Shown: positions 53,385 through 63,452 of the stretch, one piece after another | How positions within the stretch are numbered: position 1 is the stretch's first letter | Layout of the letters: the number at the start of each line of letters is the position of its first letter | Translations under genes and position numbers: made by a program | NCBI GenBank assembly: GCA_964017065.1 | Contig: OZ024783.1 | Location: 10,754,885-10,818,884 of the forward strand | Direction: 5' to 3' | DNA: 64,000 nt | Source of the DNA: Haliclona indistincta | Lineage: Eukaryota; Porifera; Demospongiae; Haplosclerida; Chalinidae | The notes under the pieces: generated by a model | What the model saw: only the letters and a program-made list of their open reading frames with translations | Database searches by the model: none | What the model was told of the DNA's origin: nothing

Positions 53385-54346
53385 TGGGGCGAGCCTGAGC
53401 GAGCCCCACATTGATTGGCACAATGGCCCACGCGGCGGGGAATGTTTCTATCAATCTATCTATCTGTCACGGGGTAGCGTTTGTTCTTTTCATTCCATAT
53501 GGCGAGGCCCATACTGTAGTCTTGTATGCGAGGCCCACGAGAGCAGCAATTGCAAGGCCCCGGGATTGCACGTTCTTTCATAACTACTTGACTTTCTTTC
53601 ATAACTCGACTGCAAAATGGACGACTCGACGATTCGCCTTCCCATCTCGCTTTTCCATGAATCATGATGCACCCGGCGCCCTCATCATTGACTGACGCTG
53701 CAGCAAGAACCAGGGCTTTGGCGCGGGAGAGGACGCGCAGACAGCGTGAACTTGAAGAGAGACACCACTGCTACTCGGTCCATATAATCCCGCGCAGTAT
53801 TACTCTCCATTACAAATAATTGAGCAAACAGACTTTCACACCTTCGTGAATGGGCTAACAAAAGACTGTCTACAGAAACTGAAGAACATAGGTTATAGAT
53901 ATTGACTCAATGCTAAGACATGTCTTGCTTATGACTCCTCCTTTTTCCCGGACACTGTTAAACTATGGAACAAATTACCTGCTGAGATTGTCTCCGCTTC
54001 ATCCCTCTCTGTTTTCAAGAGAGATATTCGTGGCTATCTAATCTAGTAACTTATGATGTTTGTCTTTTCTTTTGGTTGGTACCGTTTGCTACTGGTACAG
54101 CCATGCAAAATTGTCATAGAAAAAAGTATTTAGAGAGAGCAGAATATTATATTTTAATAATAGCAACAACTTCTGATTCCAAAGGGATGGTTTTGGTTAA
54201 TTATCAATGAAAGAACACAACAGAGGAAGATAGATAATAAATTGTTACTATTAATGAATTTTATTTATGACAAATACATGCTGTAAGTATACCTACTTAT
54301 ATGTTACACACTAACAAGGCTAAACTATATCAATGCTCAGGCTCGC
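53385..54346 (+). mobile_element. Element with GGGGCGAGCCTGAG termini, copy 2
   Basis: Left end AATTGGGGCGAGCCTGAGC-GAGCCCC (terminal repeat plus hairpin), right end GCTCAGGCTCGCCCC. Shares with copy 1 (6871-7680, opposite orientation) the hairpin end, the short TCTATCTATC tract and Arg/Glu coding-like text (LARERTRRQRELEERH near 53725). It also carries the 3' end of a LINE (53911-54048). Confidence 0.7.
53911..54048 (+). pseudogene. C-terminal end of a LINE reverse transcriptase ORF
   Basis: The frame LAYDSSFFPDTVKLWNKLP, then AEIVSASSLSVFKRDIRGY and a TAG, matches the FFPRTIxxWNxLP...SLxxFK closing motif of CR1/jockey-like LINE polymerases. Only these 45 codons and a possible 3' tail remain; they are captured inside a terminal-inverted-repeat element. 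Confidence 0.75.
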
Positions 54347-54835
54347 CCCTGCCATTCCATGAATGTACTAGTTATTTTGTTATTGTATGCTGAATCCACT
54401 CCTGTAGCTAACACATCGCCACAGTATTCACCTAGACATGTTTTATTCAAAATTAATTAAAAACCACACCTATTATTCATGAATATCACTGCTCGCTGCT
54501 TGACCAGTAGAACTGGAAAGTTATGGATGTCAATCTTAGTAAGGTCCACCATCCATTTGTAGGCAGACTAGTCGCTTGTATGATGCTAGATATTATATAC
54601 ATAGCAATGCATTACACATCTTATCGTTACTTCCTGTCCAACATCAAAGGCACCCAGGACTCTAATCTCTATTTCAAAAGCGTAATGTGCACTGCCAACA
54701 CAAGTCACCCGAGCGGTTCACAAGCTTGATGTCGCCCACGAAGCAAATGAAAAAATCATTAAAATGTTGGAATCGTGCTTTATGTGGCACTTGGGCCATA
54801 AATATTGTGTAAAGTATTCTTAATAACAAGTAATA
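54347..54835. other. Spacer, no gene supported
   Basis: A 68-codon frame at 54523 has no recognisable feature. No repeat noticed. Confidence 0.4.
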
Positions 54836-55125
54836 AATACATTTTAATAAAATGCAAGATATTTAGGGTTGGTACATGTGTCGAAAAAGTATGGAAACAA
54901 GATTGTGAAAAGTAAACAAGATTTGAAATATAAAGGATTGTAACAATAGCAATGTAATGCTACCTCCCTATTAAATTAACCACAACTATCGAAACAGTTA
55001 ATTTAGGGAGGTAGCATTAGTTACAAACCTTTTCATTTCAAATTTTTGTATTTTTCACAATCTTGTTTCCATACTTTTTCGACACATGTACCAACCCTAA
55101 ATCTATTGCATTTGTACAAAAATTT
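54836..55125. repeat. Foldback family 2, copy 2
   Basis: Same arms as 49292-49583 (AAGTATGGAAACAAGATT, GGTTGGTACATGTGTCG and complements), but the loop reads CCACAACTATCGAAACAG, that is, reversed relative to copy 1. The left arm contains an extra copied segment (GTGAAAAGTAAACAAGATT) and the right arm is eroded at its outer end. It lies directly downstream of the second beta-helix block. Confidence 0.8.
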
Positions 55126-55349
55126 GGATATCTCGCTAAATCAAAGATATCATAGTTTAAATGTTCTTACTACTCGTACTGTATATACACTACCACTATT
55201 ACACATTAGGATCACTTGTGCATTACCAGTAAACAAACTAAACAACGAGACTGAAGAAGCTAATTTAAAGTCAAATGGCTAGAAAGATGGTGTCCAGAAA
55301 GAGCTACTCATAGCCATGATGTGTGTACACGATAAGAAGCAGCTCAAGC

Positions 55350-58300
55350 TCAAGTGTCAAACAGTAGTGGTTCTCTTGCCAACAATACTGGAGAGACTGA
55401 ATCACGACCATCATGAGATTGAAACTCCAGCACAAACTGATGTTCTCCTCTACTTAAGCCATAAACTATTGATGGTGGGGATCCTGGAGGAGGTCTGTCC
55501 TCTTCATCGTCCACATCTGCTGCTACCTGAGGCACTTCAATATACTCCGGTCTGTCTTTAAATCCAAGCTTACTCTTGATCTTTTTAGAATCAAGGTTCC
55601 ACCAGAGATGTATTGCCATAGTGACAAGACAGACAACAAAGGACAGGCAAACAGAGACGATGGTTGCTATTTGATCATGCTTGAACCTTAGAGAAGCAGC
55701 AGCAAGACTAACAGTGCTCAGGAGAAGTATGTTGAGAAGATAAAAGACTTCAAGTGTGCTCAGATAAATCTTCTTATACACACCTTTCGTGAAAGACCAA
55801 AATATAAAAATACCAGCTACAACGATAATGATGATGTAACCATTGATGGCAGCCAATTTTCCTGAAGTAAAGGAAAATGTCACAGTGAGAGTTAGTCGTA
55901 CCATTAAAGTCACACCAGTCCAGAATCGAAATTTATCTTTGTAAGGACCTCCATAAGCGTCTAACAGTGGCTTGAACTTTGCCACGGGATTCCACCTGTG
56001 CTGTGGGATACACTTGCCACTGTATCTCTCTAGCAGAGGAGCACACAACACTAAAACAGGATAAGCCAGTCCAACGACCAGGACACAACAGGAGATGGCT
56101 ACCAGAATAAGGTGTTTAAAACTGCCATAATCAATGTCCCCATCTACACTCCACACTATCAGTATACTGTCATTGCATGGCAACTGAAAAATGGAAAGAG
56201 CATTAGTGACTGTGAGTAGGATTTTAGTGTAGGACATGAAAAACAGTGTAGCTAGTGCTGGGACAGCATGAGAGCCACACAACCTGCACTGCCACACAGA
56301 GTAGCGGCAGCCCACAATAATACCAACCATGAGCAGGTACAGGTAAGCAGGAAAGGCAAACTGTAGCCAAGTGTTCCAGTAGCCATCCAGTCCATCAAAC
56401 AAACACACTTCAATACCCAGTTCAAGATTAAGCCATGAGATGAACTGGCTCACCACTGGAATACTACCATTAGGGAAGAAGAAAGCTTCATTGAGCTTCA
56501 CCATGTTAGCGTAGAACAGGAGTCCATTGATAGTTCCGACAGAGACACTCAAGTTGAGGAACATCAACATAGCCACCAACACTATGCCAGCAAGGGCAAA
56601 TACCGGCAACAAGAAAAGATACCAGTTAGAGCAAGTACCACAGCGATTGGATCCTAGCATGATACTAAGGTGAGACTGGCATTGTCCACAGAGTATACCT
56701 GTTCTATTGCCTATACATTGACAATCTGGTGCCATGATGTCAAATGAGACATTGGATCGATTGCAGTAGTCAAAAGGACAATTGGTAGTACCAGTTATAC
56801 ACTGAGTGTTGTTGATGTAGGCGAACCAACTGTTGCCTGATCTAAGAAACTCGACACTTGTGGTAGATAAATTGCATTCGACATTGCTAGCACTCAAGAA
56901 CTGCTCGCAGTGACACTGTCCTGAAATCTTAGTAAAGCCAATTGGGCACTCCATGATGTCAACTCCAATAGACAAACCCCAGCCCGGTAGTCCACGATCC
57001 ACTCTGATATCAACCAGTGCTGTTGCTGAAGAAGTGTTCTGCAGGAGAATGTGGAGCTGAAAACAGTTTTTATTGACGCTTTGACCATAGGAACGAACAA
57101 GTGTTGCATGTTGAGTACTGACCTGCACAACACCAGGACTAGTACCGCCATAGTATCCTACTGTAGCTATTGATGTGTTGATCTCTAGTCCTGGATATGA
57201 TTGCATGTGATGCTGGGTCCTATCAGAGCAATCTGGTAAGCCACTATTGTTACAGAAGCAGACCATGATGGGGTCAGAGGTCATGGAGGAGAGTCTGTCA
57301 GTGTTAGTGAAATGAAAGTAATTACTGAGAGGAGTGTCAAAGTACCACGAGGTTTCATTGGGTTGTCCCACATGTGGTACATCACTACAACCCATGAGTA
57401 CGGCACCATATATGTCACTTCCTCCTTTTCTTGCTCTGTTGCCTGAGAAGTTTATTCTGCCATAAACATCATGGATTGAGCATTCCTTTTGATGATCCAC
57501 TGCATATGTTGAAGACTGTAAAAGAAATGCTCCACCACGTTCATCAGCAGTGTTGTTGTACAGACACAGCTCGCCCACAACTTCAATGCTGGCTTGCATT
57601 GATAGTGTGATACCTGCTCCCTCTGTGTTTCTGTTATTCTGTATCACATTTCGATGATAGAATGTAACCTTACTTGCAATTAGAGTGATTCCAGTCATAT
57701 TATTATTTGATATCACAGAGTTTTGAAAAATATTATGACCACTACAAAATAATACAATGACAGAGTTACCTCCTGTGTTGTTCGAGAATATACAGTTTAC
57801 GATACGAGTGGGTGTTTCATACACAGACAAAATGACTGACACATTGTGACTGCTCTCAAACTGGCAGTCATACATTTCCATTAATTGCAAGCCTAACGAC
57901 TTTGTCACGTGAAAGCCAGCTAAATGTAAATTTGCAAATTTCATTCTAGTGTCCCTTAATGAAACAGTAGTGTCCCCAAAACTGCTAATAGACACTCCAT
58001 AGTCTGAATATGTCATGCCAGTATGCACAATAGTTGACCTCAGCAAGTTAAAAGTAATTTGCGAATCTGAAGAGCCTTCAAAGCTTATATCATTAATGGA
58101 ATGACCGTAATTATCAATAAAATCTGTGTTGATAATATTAACAAGTAGCTCTGAACCATCAAAATTAATATACATTCCACCGCCTTCTGCAGCTGTATTT
58201 TGTGACAATACCAAATGCTCAAAAAACAGATCAAACGATCCATGCATTGCAATGAACCCTATACCGCCTCCATCGCCATTGGTACGACACTTGGTTATAT

Positions 58301-58970
58301 TCGAGTATGATAAGACTAAGTTGCTTCCTTCAAAATCGTGTGGTTCATCGTATAAAAAGACTATTACGCTGCTATAACGATGCTCTCGGCTGATATTCAA
58401 TGCTGTTGAATTATAGAAAGAGCAGTTTGTGATCACTATAGGATTATTACAGAGATAAATACGTAGTCCACATCCCATCATGTGTTGTATTGAATTCTTG
58501 AGAAAGAGAACATTCGTGACCCAAGAAAAGGAAAATACTCCATTCTGATAGTCACTTCCACAGTTGACTACTGTAAGACTTTCAACCGTAATATTATGAG
58601 ACCTATTAAAGATGAACAATCCTCTCCCTCTGGTGCAGTTGATAATTACTGTAGACTGCATCACAGTCCCCTCAGCTCCTTTTATCGGCCACTGACCTTG
58701 TCCTTTCAGAGTCAGATTATACACATGGCTTATATTTACATGCACCTCTCTATCATAGCTGTGATTTCCTTCCAAGAAGATGATGGTGGTATTAGAGGTG
58801 AAGTAGTGGCCAGGCTGGGAGATGTAGTAGGAGAGGTTGTGGCATATCTGGTGTGGAGGACATGACTGCTCATGACCAGCATCATCAGCTATGACATAGT
58901 AGACATCAGTGCTTGTAAAGGCAGAGACAGGTACAGTCAACAACAGCAGAAACACTAGTAGTGTTGCCAT
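55350..58970 (-). CDS. Beta-helix ectodomain plus multi-pass membrane protein, gene 2
   Basis: Single exon of 1206 codons on the minus strand, paralogue of 14383-18000. Identical signal peptide (MATLLVFLLLLTVPVSA) and first 75 residues; the same CPIGFTKISGQCHCEQ stalk, about eight hydrophobic segments and acidic tail, with only scattered substitutions after about residue 540. Differences cluster in the beta-helix: around residues 185-205 (TALNISREHRYSSVIVF against TLYTSQDPSSAIVF), 225-275, 300-320, 350-375 and 395-420, with in-frame length changes. All frames are intact, so both copies appear to be maintained. The family role is unknown; a sponge surface receptor is a reasonable guess from the glycosylated solenoid. 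Start and length supported by the paralogue. Confidence 0.9.
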   Translation of the reverse strand: MATLLVFLLLLTVPVSAFTSTDVYYVIADDAGHEQSCPPHQICHNLSYYISQPGHYFTSNTTIIFLEGNHSYDREVHVNISHVYNLTLKGQGQWPIKGAEGTVMQSTVIINCTRGRGLFIFNRSHNITVESLTVVNCGSDYQNGVFSFSWVTNVLFLKNSIQHMMGCGLRIYLCNNPIVITNCSFYNSTALNISREHRYSSVIVFLYDEPHDFEGSNLVLSYSNITKCRTNGDGGGIGFIAMHGSFDLFFEHLVLSQNTAAEGGGMYINFDGSELLVNIINTDFIDNYGHSINDISFEGSSDSQITFNLLRSTIVHTGMTYSDYGVSISSFGDTTVSLRDTRMKFANLHLAGFHVTKSLGLQLMEMYDCQFESSHNVSVILSVYETPTRIVNCIFSNNTGGNSVIVLFCSGHNIFQNSVISNNNMTGITLIASKVTFYHRNVIQNNRNTEGAGITLSMQASIEVVGELCLYNNTADERGGAFLLQSSTYAVDHQKECSIHDVYGRINFSGNRARKGGSDIYGAVLMGCSDVPHVGQPNETSWYFDTPLSNYFHFTNTDRLSSMTSDPIMVCFCNNSGLPDCSDRTQHHMQSYPGLEINTSIATVGYYGGTSPGVVQVSTQHATLVRSYGQSVNKNCFQLHILLQNTSSATALVDIRVDRGLPGWGLSIGVDIMECPIGFTKISGQCHCEQFLSASNVECNLSTTSVEFLRSGNSWFAYINNTQCITGTTNCPFDYCNRSNVSFDIMAPDCQCIGNRTGILCGQCQSHLSIMLGSNRCGTCSNWYLFLLPVFALAGIVLVAMLMFLNLSVSVGTINGLLFYANMVKLNEAFFFPNGSIPVVSQFISWLNLELGIEVCLFDGLDGYWNTWLQFAFPAYLYLLMVGIIVGCRYSVWQCRLCGSHAVPALATLFFMSYTKILLTVTNALSIFQLPCNDSILIVWSVDGDIDYGSFKHLILVAISCCVLVVGLAYPVLVLCAPLLERYSGKCIPQHRWNPVAKFKPLLDAYGGPYKDKFRFWTGVTLMVRLTLTVTFSFTSGKLAAINGYIIIIVVAGIFIFWSFTKGVYKKIYLSTLEVFYLLNILLLSTVSLAAASLRFKHDQIATIVSVCLSFVVCLVTMAIHLWWNLDSKKIKSKLGFKDRPEYIEVPQVAADVDDEEDRPPPGSPPSIVYGLSRGEHQFVLEFQSHDGRDSVSPVLLAREPLLFDT

Positions 58971-59065
58971 CAGCTGGTGATGCTGTTCAGTTAGTTATAC
59001 AAGCGATGTTCTGAGTTTATGACTGAGAGTCAAGCTTTACTTTTCTACATTAAATATGCTACTTA

Positions 59066-59500
59066 AAAATATGCATTGATGGGTACTGAAAGGAAGTGTA
59101 CAATTATCTAGAAGCCACATGGAATGAGTATACTGCTGAAAACATGCACTGACGGGTAACAGATGACACTGAAAGGAGGTTGTGTACAACTCTGAAGCCA
59201 CATGGAATGAGTATACTGCTGAAAACATGCATTGATGGTTAAGTGTACAATTATCTAGAAGCCACATGAATGAGTATACTGCTGAAAACATGCACTGACG
59301 GGTAACAGATGACACTGAAAGGAGGTTGTGTACAACTCTGAAGCCACATGGAATGAGTATACTGCTGAAAACATGCATTGATGGTTAAGTGTACAATTAT
59401 CTAGAAGCCTCATAGAATGAGTATACTGCTGAAAACATGCACTGATGGGTAACAGATGGCACTGAAAGGAATGTGTACAACTCTGAAGCCACATGGAATG
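59066..59500. repeat. Compound tandem repeat upstream of beta-helix gene 2
   Basis: Two alternating subunits, both containing GCCACATGGAATGAGTATAC and TGCTGAAAACATGC: one continues ACTGACGGGTAACAGATGAC, the other ATTGATGGTTAAGTGTACA. The compound unit is about 142 bp and occurs about three times. The flank of gene 1 has only a single degenerate subunit (about 18388-18450). Confidence 0.85.
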
Positions 59501-59527
59501 CTCTTAAGGATGCTTGCAACTAATTAT

Positions 59528-60102
59528 GAAGCACCATGGTGCAGATGCCTTGGTGGAATTGCATGCATACTGCACACTGGACATGCTTTGACCGTCAACA
59601 CACATCAACTAGTCTATCAGCAGATGATGATTGTAACACATTTATAAAGCACAATGGTCATACAAGCTGGTAAAAATAAAAAATAACAGAAGCCAATAGT
59701 ATGCTACCACAGTGCAATAGTTAGCTGGGTGTGCACAAAGCAGCCATGCTTGTAGCAGGGTAGCTTTTTTCGGTTTTGCTGATTTTTGTTCGAACACGCC
59801 ACGCTATCCTGTAGTCTAGATCAAACCTACAATCTGCTAGCCAGTTAACCATGGACACATTCGATTTCGGAGAAGTCCAGATCGCCAGCAACGGTAAACA
59901 AAGTAAGCAAATCACGCCATAACTCACGAACAAAGCTTTAATTCAAAAATCTAAGACCATCAAGTTCGAGCTATTAACGTGTTCTGTCTATATTGCACTT
60001 ATCACCAGCTGATTCTTCGCCGTCTTTCAGAACTAGAGCGGACAGACACACAGACACGCACGATTACTGTATGCCTCGTGGCTCCGCCCACCAAGGCATA
60101 AA
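59528..60102 (+). mobile_element. CACC-type element, copy 4
   Basis: Left end TGAAGCACCATGGTGCAG and GCCTTGGTGG; right end GTATGCCTCGTGGCTCCGCC and CCACCAAGGCATAA. The terminal repeat carries the matching change CCTCGG to CCTTGG at both ends. Interior diverged from the other copies. Confidence 0.75.
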
Positions 60103-60675
60103 TATTCATGGTGCTGCGTGTTGCTATGGTCAGTGTTTCTGAAAAACTAAAGCAGAAGACAGAGCAATATTAGCAGTATAGCTAGTGCGTCTGGATAGCA
60201 ACTCGTATTGTGAAATTTCATGATCTGGCTTGCTCGCAAGAAACGGACAGGCGCGGTCCATGATCGACGTGTTTATTCACAAACTCATCGGTGAAGACTT
60301 GAGTGAGCTCAAGATTCTAGAAATGCATGTTTCAGAGCTAAAACCTAGTATCATAGCCATTTTTCTCTACCATGCCTAGAAAGCACCATTGCCCGTCAAA
60401 CAGCATGGATTTTCCCGTTTTTTTCCCGGCAGTGTGGCGTTTATTTAGTAAAATCATTCTGTTACGGTATAGCCTACGTGTTGGTGATTGCGTAGAGCAA
60501 TAAGATGTCCAGATCCAGTTTGGGATGACAAGTTTTATGCTAAAATGCATGTTGGCAAGGGCAGCGCCAGCTGAGTATACAGTTGCTATTGGCTGTGGTT
60601 TGTTGTGTAAACACTTGCTATGTCAGCAACCACACAATAATGAACAGATTTCACAAACCTCTCAGCATGTTGCAC
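60103..60675. other. Spacer, no gene seen
   Basis: No gene or clear repeat. Confidence 0.4.
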
Positions 60676-61571
60676 CATAGATATTATATACTACGTAACC
60701 GGGATTGGCAACGAGCAAAAATTTGCCCATTATGGCGTGCCATCCTTGTTGCGCAGGAAGTCTGCACGAAGCCCCGCCCACCAGTATATTGCCCATTTCT
60801 TCTACCAATTCTTTGTTGTTTGTCAGTGTATAAACCATTGTAGATTATACAGAGAATAGAATACAACAATGAAAACAACGAGGAACAAAAACAATGAACA
60901 TCTGAATGTATCTTCGTCTCTCTCGGACAATCCTGCTGATGGAGAATCTTCCAGTGACCCGTTCTAGCACTATGAAATGAGTACAATATTCATGTTTAGA
61001 ATTCGAGTTTAAAAGCTTGCACAAAGTTCTTAACTATCCAGTTCCATTTCTACATGCTTATCCTACAATTTAAACGCTTTATAGCCCATACAGGCGATGA
61101 CAGAAAGGCGTCATGCGCCCACAAACTGCTCCTGGTAAATACACAGTTACACAATGAATCAAGCGACATAGAAGCAGCTTTGCTACCTAATTGCCCTTCA
61201 GTTCCATGAGCAAATGAACCAGCAATGAACAGAAGCTACAATTGGGGCTGTGAGCTCGACTACCGTGGACCTAGACGCCCACAAAGTCTCAGAAGAACGA
61301 CAAAGAATGCAAACTCCGCGTATCGCAACACTGGGACTCAGAACGAGCGCTAAACACTATATAGTAGCCTCCTAGTGACTGTAACAACACACTAGTATCC
61401 ACTTGAGCCCACCTTTCACAACAGAGCATTCTCTCGAGGCAGCAACATCTTCTTGACCTCTCGCCTACCGCCCACTCACGGCGCAACACTGATGGCACGC
61501 AGGCTAATGTACAGTGGCAATTGGCGCACGTGACTCGTTGCCAATCCAGGTTATGTAGTATATAATATCTA
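60676..61571. mobile_element. 0.9-kb element with 40-bp inverted termini
   Basis: Left terminus CCATAGATATTATATACTAC then GGGATTGGCAACGAG; right terminus is the complement, ending TATCTATGG. TTGCA lies on both sides (60671-60675 and 61572-61576 by eye) and may be a 5-bp target duplication. Internal frames are under 101 codons and unconvincing. Non-autonomous. Confidence 0.75.
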
Positions 61572-62429
61572 TGGTTGCACATTGTAGAGTTAGCTCCTTA
61601 GTTATGGTTTGCAGAAGGAGCTTTGCCAACCTGCTGAAACTGCACTGCTAACCAGAAGACAGCAAAGTGCTAACCACAAGGACAAGGTGTGTCAAGTGGG
61701 CGTGACCTTGAACACTAGGCTTTGATAGGCTTTTTCGTGAGATGTCTACGCACCCCCTCAGAGCTGTTCAGCAGTTTAGATAGAATTTACAAGTACCTAG
61801 GTAGTAGAAGAACAAAACCAAGAATACCTTGGAATGTGGAATGGATTCCTGGAAGCTAAAGAAAGGCCTACAAGGACACACCTATTGGCAGTATTATATA
61901 GCCAGCAACCCTCTTTATAGTCAACATTGTGCAGGTCAAGTGACCTGAAAAAGGCTGTAGCACAGTGTGATTAACAGAACAAACAATTTATTTAAAACTA
62001 TAATTTCATCAATACAAAGGGTAATTTATGCAATGACAATAGATAGAAAAGTTGGACAAGATGAGTGAAACAATAGTGAAAACTGATATTTTGTTAGATC
62101 TTAGTTAGATTCACAATAAACCAATAAAATTAATTAATTGATGTATTTCCTTCACAACACAGCTGCAACAATACATTTACTCAAAACAAATTCCTGGCTG
62201 GCTCAATGTTATAGATCTAACCACTGTACTTGTGCAGCTGTTTATAGTAAAGCAGCTCATTTTGAAAGTCAGAGAAACAAGGTCATTTGGAACAGACTTC
62301 ACGAGACTCAAATCCCCTTCTACTACGAGTAAGATATTTACTCTACTCACGGTATCTTTCACTATTCAACTGTGCCTTGCCTTTTAGAGACAGATACACT
62401 CTGTACCTCGTCCACCTAAGAAAAAATCG
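61572..62429. other. Intergenic upstream of 5-TM copy G
   Basis: No gene supported. AGGTCAAGTGACCT near 61935 is a perfect 14-base dyad of nuclear-receptor half-sites (AGGTCA-AG-TGACCT), which may be chance. Confidence 0.4.
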
Positions 62430-63452
62430 ATGTATAATCTGACTTTCCTAACGTATTGTGCTATTGACTTCTTTCCCTCTGCTGCTGTAGTCTTCGGAGC
62501 ACCTCTTCTCTTTCCGTTCATTCTAACAGGACTGATTATCTATCATTTGATTCGAAAATACCTACTCCCAAATTTGCTGAAAAATTGGTCACTCTTGGAT
62601 TTATTCGAAAAAGCAAGCAGGCACTTCTTTGACAAGGTTTTACACCGATCAACACTATTCCCAGAGCAGTACGTGGTATCTGGCTATAGGGCCCCGAGAT
62701 GGTACATATACTGGCTGTTTAGTTTGCTATACGGCATGATAGCTTTTGCTATAGCACTATTTTGGGACAATTTTGTCCTATCAGAAGCAAATTTTTGTAA
62801 AGCCGGAGACAAGGAAAACCAGGCATGCTTTCACATGCCTACGAGTTACTTAGATATAGAGTGGTTTGCTTACCCTCTAACAAATTGTGACGATATCAAC
62901 AATTTAACCGACAATACCCTGCTTTGCTTCGAGTTTGAATTTGGTTTTGATAAAGCCACAGCAGCTGCTGGTGGTGTGTTCATACTTGCTTCTCTGGTTC
63001 TCACCATCATTACAATACTCATTCTGAACTGCGCCAACAACACGGACACTACCACTCCTCACGGCAGGCGCTAAAGACACTTTCGTCGATCGCTGGCTCT
63101 TATTTTCCAGCTCATTGGAATTACTGCTTCTATTGTTATACCAATTGGACTGTTCTTTAACCCCTTTGTCACTAGTACCTTGTACAGAAACCCTAGAAGT
63201 TTGCTGAAAATGCTATCCGCAGTCTATCTGATTCTGTTTGCCTGGACTACCCTGTGGTGCTGGTTTGTGGAGGAAGACATACACACGAAAAAACACTGCA
63301 CAAGAAGAATGGTGAAAGAAATAAGAGAAGGAATAGCGGAAAGAAAACCGCTCATAGAAGGAGAAGAAACCACGATACAGACGCTTCAGAGTACGATGAT
63401 AAGCGGTTTGGATCAAATACTGACGAGTGATGAAGAAACTGAGCAAGACTGA
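62430..63452 (+). pseudogene. 5-TM family copy G, one in-frame stop
   Basis: ATG 62430 opens MYNLTFLTYCAIDFFPSAA; the frame gives segment 1, linker LFEKASRHFFDKVLHRS and SGYRAPRW, segment 2, LFWDNFVLSEANFC, a loop with C, ACF, NC and LCFEF, and segment 3 (AAAGGVFILASLVLTIIT). A TAA at 63072 follows HGRR, but the same frame is open again to TGA 63452 and encodes LALIFQLIGITASIVIPIG and a fifth segment ending TTLWCWFVEED, with a charged tail. A single base change to TAA is the only defect, so this may be a recent pseudogene, a polymorphism or an assembly error. It is the most divergent member. Without the last two segments the topology would be wrong. Confidence 0.75.

Noticed and set aside
61932..61945. 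AGGTCAAGTGACCT as a nuclear-receptor element
   Set aside because: A single 14-base match in 64 kb with no supporting context; probably chance.
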